Source of the DNA: Aquimarina sp. TRL1
GTDB taxonomy: Bacteria; Bacteroidota; Bacteroidia; Flavobacteriales; Flavobacteriaceae
Reading direction: 5' to 3'
Length of the DNA: 64,000 nucleotides
Assembly (NCBI RefSeq): GCF_013365535.1
Contig: NZ_CP053590.1
Span: 982,501 to 1,046,500, forward strand
Below the pieces are notes generated by a model. The model did not search any database, was not told the origin of the DNA, and saw only the letters and a program-made list of their open reading frames with translations. Of the stretch, positions 45,133 to 54,342 are shown piece after piece. The translations under genes and the position numbers were made by a program. Numbering within the stretch: the first letter of the stretch is position 1; each line of letters starts with the position of its first letter.

Positions 45133-48100
45133 GAATAGACAGAAAACATATAGATGCTGCTTACAGAAAATTAAAGAGCTATTTGTACTACGACAATTTT
45201 TCTTTGTTGATTAGACAACAATTAGCACATTTTGAAGCTGTGGCAGAATCAAAAGACACTTTAAGCTATGATCAGAGATTAGACATGCTAACTGATTTTC
45301 TAAAAAAACCAAATGTAGAATCTAAATACTTTAAAGGTTTATTAAATCAGATTAAATGTTGGACAGCCCCAAAATCATTTGAGCAGTTATCAAATTTTCA
45401 GGACGAAGGGCTTGTAATTAGTAACAATTTTTCTGATTCGCAATATGGATTAAAAAAAGTCAATTATTTTATTGATTGTCCTATTGAAATTCACATTATA
45501 TCTATTCTTTGGATTATCAATGAAGGTTATGCATTGCAAAATTTGTACAATAAAAACAACTACGCATACCAACTGGAGCTTAATGAAGAAAGTGGTGAGG
45601 TTGTAGATGGTTTAAGATTGTTTAAACCTTATTTCATGCAGTACCCTAAATGGCGCGATAATGGAATCGAGACAGCAAAAAATGTAACAGATAAAAATAC
45701 TGACGTTGTTATTATATCATTAGATATTAAAGAATACTACTATAATATTAAGATTGATGATAATGTCCAAAAAGATCTTAAAAGTTTAATATCTAAGGGT
45801 AATAAAGGTAAAGGAACTAAGCTCACAGATATCCTTTTTGAAATAATGCGTGCCTATGCCAAAAAATGCCCTAAAAGCAACGATAACATTCTACCTATAG
45901 GTTTGCTCTCATCAGGTCTTATAGCTAATTGGTATTTGCATTCTTTTGATGAGCTTGTTAAAAAAGAATTATCACCAGCTTATTACGGACGATATGTTGA
46001 TGATATTCAAATAGTTTTGGCTAATTCTAAACTAGATAAAAGCTATGATAAAAATAAGTATAGTTCATCTGTAGAAGCATTTTTTGAAAAGTATTTTGTA
46101 GGACGTAATATCTTCAGTAAACCAGATGAAAAAGAGTTTAAAAACAAGAAATATAAGTACAAAAATGATCCTAACATAGAGATACAGGGAGAGAAAATAC
46201 TATTCTATGCCTTTGAAAGTAAGGAATCTCAAGCCGTATTAGATATGTTCAAGAAAAAAATAGAGCAAAACTCAAGCGCTTTTTGGTTTCTTCCTGCTAA
46301 CGGTGATATAAATGAAGATTTTGACCAAAGTGTCTATGAGCTTACCTATTCAGATACAATAAACAAATTAAGAAGTGTAACAGATATTAAGCAGAGTAAA
46401 TATGGTGCAGCTGTATTTCTAGCAAAAAAAATAAAAGTTACATTACTGTCTGGCAAAAAGAAAGATGAAAAAACAGCAGACCAGATATTAACATTTTTCA
46501 AAGGCTTAATTAGTTTGGAGTTTTCTTCAATTTGGGAAAAAGCACTAACCTACTTTGTAATTACTAACGATCAAGATTCTTTCTGGAAATTCTTTAGTGA
46601 AGTATCTCGTAATATTGATAAAATTGTTCATGGTAAAGATGTGCCTAAAGAAAGTGTAGAACAAGTAAAATCATATCTTACACAGTATTTAATGAACTGT
46701 AGTGCGCTAGCTACAGCTTTAAACTCTGAGTTTTTAACTAAGCAATGGTGGGAAAATAAGAAAGAAAAAATCACAGGAAATAGCTTAAAAAAATCCTTTG
46801 ATGGTGAAATCAATGCAATAAGGAGAGCTTATGTAAACTCTAATTTATTTAGAAATGGTTTTATAGCTATTCCTCTGTTAAACTATACTAAGTTAATTGT
46901 AGGGAATAATAATAACATCAACTTTATAAATCATCAGTTTTTGAGACAAAACAAAGTAGATGTAACCAGTTTAGAACTAGATTTTAATAAACTCAAATAT
47001 GCCCCGAGGTATATATATTTTTATGAGTTTAATTTACTAGAAAATCTTAAACACTTAATTTCAAGTGCTTATAGTAGTATTGTGCCAACAGTAGATTTTG
47101 ACAATACTATTTTAGATACTTCTTTCGATAATTTTTTTGAAGCTAATTATTCTATAAGATTAATAAAAAACAAGAGAGAAATCCAAGAGTTTAAAGAAAG
47201 TCTACGAAATTATTATTTCAAAATAGAAGATGAGGTTTCTGATCCGATAAAAAGAGTATCTACAAGAAAAATTATTATACCTCAATCTAATAGAAATCTT
47301 AAAGATTTCAAAGTAGCTGTAGCCAATACTATAGTTGAGGAAGACAATATTATTCAGTCACTTTTCAAAAAACCTAATGAGTCTACAGATAGACGTGACG
47401 ACTTAATTGATATCCTTAATGCAGCTGAAAAATCAAAATCTGATGCGCTTATTTTACCTGAAGTAAGTGTTCCTTATCCTTGGCTGCCACAATTAACAGA
47501 TGAAGCCAGAAGAAAGCAAAGGATGTTAATTATGGGATTAGAACATATGACTGTAAATAATAAAGCTTTTAATTATTTGGTCACATGCCTTCCAATAAAA
47601 CACAATGGTATAAAAGATTGTATAGTAAGTTTAAGACTTAAAAATCACTATTCACCAGGTGAACAAAGCTTAATCTTAAGTAAAGGAAGAAAAATCCCAA
47701 AAGTAACGCCATATTATTACGAACATTTTGTTTGGAGAGGTATACATTTTAGTTGTTACAATTGTTACGAGCTAACAGACATTGAGCATCGAGCACTTTT
47801 TAAAGGAAAAATTGATGTGATGTTTGCTTCGGAATATAATCGTGATGTTAATTATTTTTCTAACATCGCAGAAAGTGTTTCCAGAGATGTTCATTGTGCT
47901 TTTATTCAATCGAATAGTGCACAATTTGGAGACTCTAGAATTACAATTCCTAAGAAAACTGCTCTTAAAGATATATTAAGACTTAAAGGAGGAATTAACA
48001 GTGTTGTATTAGTTGGTAAACTAAACATAGCCGATTTACGAGAGTTTCAATCTACATTAGTACAATTTCAAGACACAAATAAATATAAAAACACCCCACC

Positions 48101-48134
48101 TAATTTTGATCATAGGGGAGCAGAAGAAAGATAA
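45129..48134 (+). CDS. Defence-associated reverse transcriptase with C-terminal nitrilase (DRT1/UG1-like)
   Basis: A reverse transcriptase domain has its first catalytic Asp in IISLDIKEYYYNI (about 198) and the YVDD box in YYGRYVDDIQIVL (about 285-290). After a long alpha-helical middle region, the last 280 residues form a carbon-nitrogen hydrolase (nitrilase) domain. The Glu is in LILPEVSVP (about 777), the Lys in LRLKNHYSPGE (about 839) and the Cys in FSCYNCYELTD (about 876-879). This RT-nitrilase order is that of the DRT type 1 (UG1) anti-phage proteins. It is inserted between hsdS and hsdR in one operon, and the hsdR start is 1 nt after its stop. Confidence 0.88.
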   Translation: MRIDRKHIDAAYRKLKSYLYYDNFSLLIRQQLAHFEAVAESKDTLSYDQRLDMLTDFLKKPNVESKYFKGLLNQIKCWTAPKSFEQLSNFQDEGLVISNNFSDSQYGLKKVNYFIDCPIEIHIISILWIINEGYALQNLYNKNNYAYQLELNEESGEVVDGLRLFKPYFMQYPKWRDNGIETAKNVTDKNTDVVIISLDIKEYYYNIKIDDNVQKDLKSLISKGNKGKGTKLTDILFEIMRAYAKKCPKSNDNILPIGLLSSGLIANWYLHSFDELVKKELSPAYYGRYVDDIQIVLANSKLDKSYDKNKYSSSVEAFFEKYFVGRNIFSKPDEKEFKNKKYKYKNDPNIEIQGEKILFYAFESKESQAVLDMFKKKIEQNSSAFWFLPANGDINEDFDQSVYELTYSDTINKLRSVTDIKQSKYGAAVFLAKKIKVTLLSGKKKDEKTADQILTFFKGLISLEFSSIWEKALTYFVITNDQDSFWKFFSEVSRNIDKIVHGKDVPKESVEQVKSYLTQYLMNCSALATALNSEFLTKQWWENKKEKITGNSLKKSFDGEINAIRRAYVNSNLFRNGFIAIPLLNYTKLIVGNNNNINFINHQFLRQNKVDVTSLELDFNKLKYAPRYIYFYEFNLLENLKHLISSAYSSIVPTVDFDNTILDTSFDNFFEANYSIRLIKNKREIQEFKESLRNYYFKIEDEVSDPIKRVSTRKIIIPQSNRNLKDFKVAVANTIVEEDNIIQSLFKKPNESTDRRDDLIDILNAAEKSKSDALILPEVSVPYPWLPQLTDEARRKQRMLIMGLEHMTVNNKAFNYLVTCLPIKHNGIKDCIVSLRLKNHYSPGEQSLILSKGRKIPKVTPYYYEHFVWRGIHFSCYNCYELTDIEHRALFKGKIDVMFASEYNRDVNYFSNIAESVSRDVHCAFIQSNSAQFGDSRITIPKKTALKDILRLKGGINSVVLVGKLNIADLREFQSTLVQFQDTNKYKNTPPNFDHRGAEER

Positions 48135-48135
48135 G

Positions 48136-51100
48136 ATGGTAAATTATAGCGAGTACAACGATTCACAAAAACCAGCGTTGAATTTACTTCAAAAAATGGG
48201 CTGGCAATATATAACACCAGAAGAGGTGTTCTCAGCACGAGGCGAACTATTAACTAATGTGTTATTAGATGATATTTTAGCAAAACAATTAGCTAAGATC
48301 AATGCATTTGAATACAAAGGCGCGTCCTATAAATTCTCAACTGGTAGTATTCAAGGCGCTATTAATGCATTGAAGAATGTACCAAACGAAGGCTTAGTGC
48401 AGACCAATGAGCGCGTGTACGATTTAATTACATTAGGTAAGAGTTTTAACGAAACAGTACAAGGTGATCGTAAGGCCTATACTGTAAATTATATAGATTG
48501 GAAAAACCCAGAAAACAATGTCTTCCATGTTACTGAAGAATTTGAGGTAGAAGGACGTAAAGGTAAACGACGTCCAGATATTGTACTGTTTGTTAATGGT
48601 ATTCCTTTTGTGGTTATCGAGAATAAACGTCGAGATAAAAACGATTCTTTAGAGGAGGCTATTTCTCAAAACATACGCAATCAAAAAGACAAGGAAGGCA
48701 TTCCTAAACTATTTTATTACGCCCAACTACTATTAGCGGTGCATCCTAATGAAGTAAAATATGGAGCTACAGGAACACCTGCTAAATTCTGGTCAGTTTG
48801 GAAAGAAGATGTAGAAAGAGCCGTGTCTAAACTCTTAAAAAAGAAAATAAACAATACACAGGCAGAAGATCGTTTGGTAACAGAACAAGATAAAGGTTTG
48901 TATGCTTTGTGTAACACAGAACGTCTATTAGACATTGCCTATAAATATGTTGTTTTTGATGGCCCTGATAAGAAAATATGCCGCTATCAACAATACTTTG
49001 CGGTACAAGAAACCATACAGCGAGTAAAAACAAGAAATAAAGAAGGAAACCGACAAGGAGGTGTTATATGGCATACCACTGGTAGTGGTAAATCTTTAAC
49101 TATGGTTATGCTATCAAAAGCATTAGCCTTAGACACATCTATAGAATCACCAAGGGTTATCATAGTAACAGACAGAATAAGTTTAGATAAGCAAATCTTT
49201 AAAACCTTTGTCAACTGTGGTAAGCATGTAAAAAAAGCAAAGAGTGGTAATGATCTTATAGAGTTACTACAAGACAAAGGCAATGAAATTATAACCACTA
49301 TCATCGATAAGTTTGAAATTGCTACCAAAAGAACATCTTTCAAAGATGAATCTCAAAATATTTTTGTCTTGGTAGATGAGAGTCATCGTAGTCAATATGG
49401 TTCAGCACATGCTAATATGAAACGTATTGTTCCTAATGCCTCTTACATTGGCTTTACAGGAACACCATTAATGAAATCGCAAAAAAGTACTTCCAAGAAG
49501 TTTGGTGGTTTCATACATAAATACACCATAGATCAAGCAGTAAAAGATGGTGCTGTTTTACCCTTATTATATGAAGGAAGATCAGCAAAATTAAGCATCA
49601 ACAAAAAACAAATAGATAAGGGCTTTGAGCGTTTAGCAGCACCTTTAAATGAAGAAGCTAGAAAAGATTTAAAAAAGAAGTTTGCTACCATTGGTAAAAT
49701 TTATGAGTCAGATCATGTTATAGAAGAAATCGCATATGATATTTCAGAACATTTTCGAGAAAACTGGAAAGGAACTGGTTTTAAAGCACAACTAGCTGTC
49801 CCTAAAATAGACACAGCTATAAAGTACCAGAAGTATTTTGAGTTGCAAACAGATCCAGCTATTAAAATAAATACAAGAGTAGTTTTTACACCACCAGATA
49901 GTAGACAAAATAACGATGATGTATGGTCTGATTCAACAAGTGAGTCTAAGAAGTATTGGGAAAGAATACTAGAACGATTTAACGACCAGGAAGCATATGA
50001 AACTTGGGTAGTAGATCGCTTTAAAGAAGAGACAGACGAAGTTGAACTCATAATTGTAGTAAGTAAACTACTTACAGGATTCGATGCACCAAGAAACACA
50101 GTACTATATCTGGCAAAACCTTTAGTAGCGCATAATTTATTACAAGCAATTGCTCGTGTAAATAGGTTATTTAAAGGAAAAGAGTATGGTCATATTATAG
50201 ATTACGTAGGTGTTTTAGGGAAATTAGATGAGGCATTAACAGAGTATAGTGCTTTAGAAGATTTTGATGAAGAAGATTTAAAAAATACGGTTGTAGATGT
50301 AAAAGAAGAAATAAGAAAAGTACCTATACGCCATGCAGAAGTTTGGGATATCTTTAAAGGTGTTTATGATAAAAACGATATTGAAGCTTTAGAGAGACAC
50401 ATCGCTGAAAAAGATGTACGTGATCAATTTTACGAGCGAGTATCTGCATTTGCCAGAATACTACAAACAGCATTAGCTTCAGATGATTTTTATAACGAGT
50501 TTAGTACAGAGCAAATAGGGTTTTATAAAAGTGAACTAAAGAAATTTCAAAGTTTACGTTTATCCGTACAATTTAGATATGCCGAAAAAGTATCTTATAA
50601 AGAATATGAGCCTCGAGTACGTAAACTATTAGACACTTATATAGATGCCGATGAGGTGCAAGTGCTCACAAAAGATGTGAATATTTTTGATAAAAACATG
50701 GTGGAAGAAGCTTTAGAATCATATGGTAAATCACCAGCGTCTAAGGCAGATTTCATAGCGCATCAAATGAAAAAAGTGATTACTGAAAATATGGAGAAGG
50801 ATGAGGCTTTTTATAAAAAATTCTCACAGCTGATAGAAGAAACCATTAAAAATTTTTATGATGGTAGACTTACCGAAAAAGAATACCTAGAAGCAATGCA
50901 AAAAACACGTAATGATTTAGCTAGCGGATATCAAGATGGCATACCAGAAAGTGTACAAAGCAATCCTAAGGCGCGAGCTTTTTATGGAGCTTTAAATGAA
51001 GTGCTTAATAAAAAACTTGATAAAGAAATTAGTAAAAATAAAGTAGCTGAAGCAGGGGTGGAAATTGAAGAAATAGTTAAAAAATTAATTATAACAGATT

Positions 51101-51252
51101 GGAAAAAGAATGTTGATATTCAAAACAAAATGGAAAACCAAATTGAAGATTATCTAATTAGTAAAAGAGGCCAATTTGGTATAGAAATTAGTTTTGATGA
51201 AATAGATGAGATATTAATTAAGTGTTTAAGAGTAGCAAAAAATAATTTCTAA
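48136..51252 (+). CDS. hsdR: Type I restriction endonuclease subunit HsdR
   Basis: I use the ATG at 48136 (MVNYSEYNDSQKPALNLLQK), 1 nt after the reverse transcriptase stop, in place of the upstream frame opening. The N-terminal PD-(D/E)xK nuclease has RRPDIVLFVNGIPFVVIENK (about 145-165). Helicase motifs follow: Walker A TTGSGKS (about 315) and DESH in VLVDESHRSQYG (about 413), with the second RecA-like domain near VVSKLLTGFDAPRNTVLYLA. Length is normal for HsdR. It translocates and cleaves unmethylated DNA. Confidence 0.95.
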   Translation: MVNYSEYNDSQKPALNLLQKMGWQYITPEEVFSARGELLTNVLLDDILAKQLAKINAFEYKGASYKFSTGSIQGAINALKNVPNEGLVQTNERVYDLITLGKSFNETVQGDRKAYTVNYIDWKNPENNVFHVTEEFEVEGRKGKRRPDIVLFVNGIPFVVIENKRRDKNDSLEEAISQNIRNQKDKEGIPKLFYYAQLLLAVHPNEVKYGATGTPAKFWSVWKEDVERAVSKLLKKKINNTQAEDRLVTEQDKGLYALCNTERLLDIAYKYVVFDGPDKKICRYQQYFAVQETIQRVKTRNKEGNRQGGVIWHTTGSGKSLTMVMLSKALALDTSIESPRVIIVTDRISLDKQIFKTFVNCGKHVKKAKSGNDLIELLQDKGNEIITTIIDKFEIATKRTSFKDESQNIFVLVDESHRSQYGSAHANMKRIVPNASYIGFTGTPLMKSQKSTSKKFGGFIHKYTIDQAVKDGAVLPLLYEGRSAKLSINKKQIDKGFERLAAPLNEEARKDLKKKFATIGKIYESDHVIEEIAYDISEHFRENWKGTGFKAQLAVPKIDTAIKYQKYFELQTDPAIKINTRVVFTPPDSRQNNDDVWSDSTSESKKYWERILERFNDQEAYETWVVDRFKEETDEVELIIVVSKLLTGFDAPRNTVLYLAKPLVAHNLLQAIARVNRLFKGKEYGHIIDYVGVLGKLDEALTEYSALEDFDEEDLKNTVVDVKEEIRKVPIRHAEVWDIFKGVYDKNDIEALERHIAEKDVRDQFYERVSAFARILQTALASDDFYNEFSTEQIGFYKSELKKFQSLRLSVQFRYAEKVSYKEYEPRVRKLLDTYIDADEVQVLTKDVNIFDKNMVEEALESYGKSPASKADFIAHQMKKVITENMEKDEAFYKKFSQLIEETIKNFYDGRLTEKEYLEAMQKTRNDLASGYQDGIPESVQSNPKARAFYGALNEVLNKKLDKEISKNKVAEAGVEIEEIVKKLIITDWKKNVDIQNKMENQIEDYLISKRGQFGIEISFDEIDEILIKCLRVAKNNF

Positions 51253-51953
51253 TGCGCAGTATACAATACGGATCACAAGAAATTTTCTTTGAACTACAAC
51301 GCTCAAGTCGTAAAACATTGGCAATCGAAGTACATCCAGACAGCTCAGTACATATCATTGCACCAAAAGAAAGCTCAATTCAAGATATTGATCAAAAAGT
51401 AGAGAAAAGGGCAAAATGGATTGTGAAACAGCAACAATATTTTGAGCAGTTTTTACCGCGTACACCAGAACGAAAATATGTTTCAGGAGAAACACATTAT
51501 TATTTGGGTAAATCATACCTGTTAAAAGTAAGCTCAGGAACCATAAACCAGGTAAAACTAAAGGCAGGAAAACTTGAAGTTATATGTAAAAATGACATAA
51601 AACAAGATACTGTAAAAAAGCTGCTTGCAAAATGGTATTATCAACATGCAGAGAAGAAGTTTAATACACTTCTTTTAGAGTCCTATTCAAAATTTAAAGA
51701 ATATGATTTTAAAGTACCACAAATTGAAATCCGAAGAATGAATAAACGCTGGGGTAGCTGTAATACAGTAGATAAAATAACAATCAATCCAGAAATAATA
51801 AAAGCACCATCGAAATGTATAGAGTACTTAATAACACACGAAATGTGTCATTTTATAGAACGAAACCATACAAAAAAGTTCTATACCATTCTTACAGATG
51901 TAATGCCTAATTGGGAAAAATGGAAAAATCGTTTAGAACAAAAGTTGTCTTAA
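51252..51953 (+). CDS. YgjP-like (M48-type) zinc metallopeptidase
   Basis: The zinc motif HEMCH is in YLITHEMCHFIERNH (about 196-200), with a further His (NH) after it, as in YgjP/SprT-like peptidases (old DUF45). The 233-residue length is usual, and the start overlaps the hsdR stop by 1 nt. Genes of this kind commonly follow hsdR. The cellular substrate is unknown. It may degrade restriction components or phage proteins. Confidence 0.85.
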   Translation: MRSIQYGSQEIFFELQRSSRKTLAIEVHPDSSVHIIAPKESSIQDIDQKVEKRAKWIVKQQQYFEQFLPRTPERKYVSGETHYYLGKSYLLKVSSGTINQVKLKAGKLEVICKNDIKQDTVKKLLAKWYYQHAEKKFNTLLLESYSKFKEYDFKVPQIEIRRMNKRWGSCNTVDKITINPEIIKAPSKCIEYLITHEMCHFIERNHTKKFYTILTDVMPNWEKWKNRLEQKLS

Positions 51954-51996
51954 CCGCAAACAAAATTGATATATTTAAAAAATTAAAAAGAATAAA

Positions 51997-52902
51997 ATGA
52001 ACCTATTTAACACTCAAGGAGATAAATTAACAGAAGTAAAAGAACAGTCTTTCAAACTCGAAAAAGACATCCAAATACTATTTGAAAATAACCTTGAGAA
52101 AATAATGGGTTTACAACTAGTAAAATCAGAATTCACTATAAAAAACAAAAGAATAGATACACTAGCTTACGATACACAATCAAAAGCATTTATTATAATC
52201 GAATATAAGAGAAGTAAGAGTATTAGTGTAGTAGACCAAGGGTTTACATATTTAAGTTTAATGTTCGAAAATAAAGCTGATTTCATTATCGAATACAATG
52301 AATCCCAAAAAGAAACTTTAAAGCGTTCAGATGTAGATTGGAGTCAAACAAGAGTAGTTTTTGTATCTACTGGTTTTACCGACAACCAAAAAACGGCAAC
52401 AAATTTTAAAGATATTGCTATTGAATTATGGGAAGTAAAAAAATACCAAGGAGGGCTGGTTAGCATTAATCAAATCAAAAAAAGCAGGTCAGCAGAAAGT
52501 ATTAAACCAATAACTTCAAGCAATTCAAAATTAGAAGCAGTAACAAAAGAGATAATTGTCTATACCGAAGAAGATCATACAAGAGACAAATCCGATTATA
52601 TCTCTGAGCTATATGAAACATATAGAGACTCAATTGTTGCATTGGCAGATGATATTGAAATAGTTCCTAAAAAACTATATGTAGCATTTAAAAAAGGCAA
52701 CAGAAATATAGCCTACTTGCATTTGCAAAAGAAAAACATAAAGCTTTGGATAAATGCTAAATGGGGCGAAATAGACGAGCCTTCAAATATAGCTCACAAT
52801 GTATCAAATAAAGGACACTATGGTTACGGTGACTATGAAATTGACCTAAAAAATGACACAAAGATTGAATACATTATGAGTCTAATCAAACAAGCCTTAT
52901 AA
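51997..52902 (+). CDS. DUF5655 protein with PD-(D/E)xK-like N-terminal domain
   Basis: The N-terminus contains RIDTLAYD then FIIIEYKRSKSIS, the Asp and Glu-x-Lys spacing of restriction-type nucleases. The C-terminus (about 200-301) resembles DUF5655 (YVAFKKGNRNIAYLHLQ, KLWINAKWGEIDEPS). It lies 43 bp after the metallopeptidase gene and is the last gene of the island. It probably acts as an auxiliary nuclease or DNA-binding protein. Both domain assignments are by eye. Confidence 0.72.
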   Translation: MNLFNTQGDKLTEVKEQSFKLEKDIQILFENNLEKIMGLQLVKSEFTIKNKRIDTLAYDTQSKAFIIIEYKRSKSISVVDQGFTYLSLMFENKADFIIEYNESQKETLKRSDVDWSQTRVVFVSTGFTDNQKTATNFKDIAIELWEVKKYQGGLVSINQIKKSRSAESIKPITSSNSKLEAVTKEIIVYTEEDHTRDKSDYISELYETYRDSIVALADDIEIVPKKLYVAFKKGNRNIAYLHLQKKNIKLWINAKWGEIDEPSNIAHNVSNKGHYGYGDYEIDLKNDTKIEYIMSLIKQAL

Positions 52903-53508
52903 ATAATCAATAATTTAACAAAAATTAGTTCTCTGGAATATTCTAACCTAAGAGATCTTATCCCAAAAATCATTTATTAACCAATACTCTTTTATCATGA
53001 AATTCATCTTAACTATTATTACTGCTATCGGAATGTTTTCAAAGGAGTAAGGACCAGTCAAAAAATAAAACTAAAATCTTACAAACCACCCATTGTTGGG
53101 ATTATAATCATCTCTATAGTCACTATAATTAGAGAGGGTTTTCAAAAAACAAAAGAAAATAAATGGGAGCAAAAAATATCAGGATTTAATGATACTCTAT
53201 TTCCTTTTTAATAAATAGGTGAGCTTATGTGAATTCACTTTTAACTTTTTTGTACTTATTAGATACAAATTTAATTAATTACTAAATTGAACCCTTTTCC
53301 TTTTAATTCTCAAAACTATCATGGTTTTAAACAAATCAGCTCCGTCGTGTATTCCACCCGAAGGGTGCAATTCTTAAGGATACAAAAAAAAACAATGTTT
53401 ATTGAAATCTAATTAAATCTAGAAGAAAAAAGGCTATCAGAGTCAAAAACTCAAATTTGCGATACGTCAACGTAAAAAATATAGAAGAAAACATATCTAT
53501 AAACAAAA
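52903..53508. other. Right part of the island without an intact gene
   Basis: About 600 bp with no convincing gene. A short plus-strand stretch near 53047-53211 can be read as protein-like (PPIVGIIIISIVTIIREGF), with an apparent frame break before it. It may be the end of a lost membrane protein gene. No promoter or RNA gene is recognised. A terminator follows. Confidence 0.45.
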
Positions 53509-53535
53509 ACAACCTCTTGAAAATCAAGAGGTTGT
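53509..53535 (-). terminator. Terminator downstream of the right tRNA-Met remnant
   Basis: ACAACCTCTTGA and TCAAGAGGTTGT form a perfect 12-bp stem with an AAA loop. On the minus strand it is followed by GTTTTTGTTT. It sits 4 bp from the 3' end of the tRNA fragment at 53540-53583 and differs in sequence from the terminator at the left copy. Confidence 0.7.
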
Positions 53536-53539
53536 CGTT

Positions 53540-53583
53540 AGTAGCGGGAACAGGACTCGAACCTGTGACCTTCGGGTTATGAG
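53540..53583 (-). repeat. tRNA-Met(CAT) 3' half, attachment-site remnant (right)
   Basis: This is the same 44 bp as 39381-39424, again only the 3' half of a minus-strand tRNA-Met starting in the anticodon loop. The bases beyond (tctaaaccgactc) do not rebuild the 5' half. The two copies bound 14,159 bp that hold the entire restriction/DRT operon, as expected of attL/attR. Since neither copy is complete, the whole tRNA gene should lie further right, beyond at least one more element. Confidence 0.85.
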
Positions 53584-53672
53584 TCTAAACCGACTCTATT
53601 TTAACCCTCTATTTATAAGGGTTTTGAGTTTTCACCATCTTACAAATGGATACAAACAACTACAAATCGGTA

Positions 53673-53711
53673 CTTAAAAACGGTACTTTATTATAAAGTA
53701 CCGTTTTTAAG
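53673..53711. repeat. Perfect 19-bp inverted repeat
   Basis: CTTAAAAACGGTACTTTAT and its exact reverse complement are separated by a single T. It lies 90 bp from the tRNA fragment beside the tacaaatcggtac motifs. It could be a bidirectional terminator or a recombinase binding site. The core GGTAC is shared with the neighbouring direct motifs. Confidence 0.6.
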
Positions 53712-53783
53712 TTTTTAACAGAAATATTTTCTATCAAAAAACACCTCATTAATAGTATTATATATAAGTAAGCATCAGAGCAA

Positions 53784-53921
53784 CTAAGTTTTAATTTTTT
53801 CTTGATACCCTGGCAGTAGTTCTTCTAGTTTTTGTATGCTATGATCAGGTATATTTTCTAAGATATTAGCAAGCCATTGTCTGAGGTTTATATTTTGCAT
53901 TTTACAATATTGATCCTTACA
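53784..53921 (-). pseudogene. IS66 transposase C-terminal fragment
   Basis: The minus strand reads NLRQWLANILENIPDHSIQK then LEELLPGYQEKIKT and a stop. This matches the C-terminal end of IS66-family TnpC (WLxdVLxxIpxH...LxELLP). Only about 45 codons remain, no 5' part is present, and no terminal inverted repeats were found. Confidence 0.7.
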
Positions 53922-53926
53922 GTCGG

Positions 53927-54010
53927 CTTAAAAATGTATTAGAAAACATACAAGAATATAAAACAAATAGATTAAATGAATTATTACCTAACCATTGGAA
54001 GATGCCTTAA
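53927..54010 (+). pseudogene. Second IS66 transposase C-terminal fragment, opposite orientation
   Basis: The plus strand reads LKNVLENIQEYKTNRLNELL then PNHWKMP and a stop, again the end of an IS66 TnpC. It begins 5 bp from the broken end of the minus-strand fragment, so two transposase tails are joined back to back. It marks past IS activity and deletion between two copies. Confidence 0.7.
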
Positions 54011-54158
54011 GTCAATGTTAGTAATTAATCGTTCATATAATCCTACCATGTCACCAAAAGGTACTTTTTTTTGGTTTTCTTTTAAATCCAGATATCCATA
54101 TTCATAACAGAAGAGATATACTTCTCCCTTTTTGTTTTTTCAATAATGCGTAAAATAA

Positions 54159-54290
54159 GATGGAACGGATATTAGATATATTCAAACATTATTAGACCAT
54201 AATAGCACAAAAACAACCGAAATTTACACACAAGTTGCCCTAAATAATTTTAAATCAATTAGAAATCCGTTAGATTTGGGAAAAATATAA
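54159..54290 (+). pseudogene. Tyrosine recombinase C-terminal fragment
   Basis: The frame DGTDIRYIQTLLDHNSTKTT followed by EIYTQVALNNFKSIRNPLDL is the end of a phage/XerC-type integrase: the box II region LLxHxSxxTT and the catalytic Tyr in EIYT. The upstream part is gone (a stop lies just before). It ends 34 bp before the first cassette core site and has the same orientation as the cassettes. It could be the relic of the cassette recombinase or of the island integrase. Confidence 0.8.
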
Positions 54291-54295
54291 TGGAA

Positions 54296-54333
54296 ATATG
54301 TGTACCGGTACACATATCCAATTGTTGGCTGTA
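54296..54333 (+). other. Palindrome and first cassette core site (attI-like candidate)
   Basis: A perfect 22-bp palindrome (half-site ATATGTGTACC, 54296-54317) is followed after 6 bp by GTTGGCTGTA at 54324-54333. This core is the reverse complement of TACAGCCA(AC) at the end of cassette 1 (55827-55834 plus two bases after the intron). It marks the left boundary of the array. Lying between an integrase relic and the first cassette, it occupies the place of an attI site. Whether it ever worked as one is unknown. Confidence 0.6.
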
Positions 54334-54342
54334 ATATAAACA

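Noticed and set aside
45129..48134. Retron or group II intron reverse transcriptase
   Set aside because: There is no maturase domain, no intron ends and no msr/msd-like inverted repeats nearby. The C-terminal nitrilase domain points to DRT1.
53820..54300. Active IS66 element or active integrase
   Set aside because: Only C-terminal fragments of about 28-46 codons remain, with no start codons, no terminal repeats and no accessory genes.
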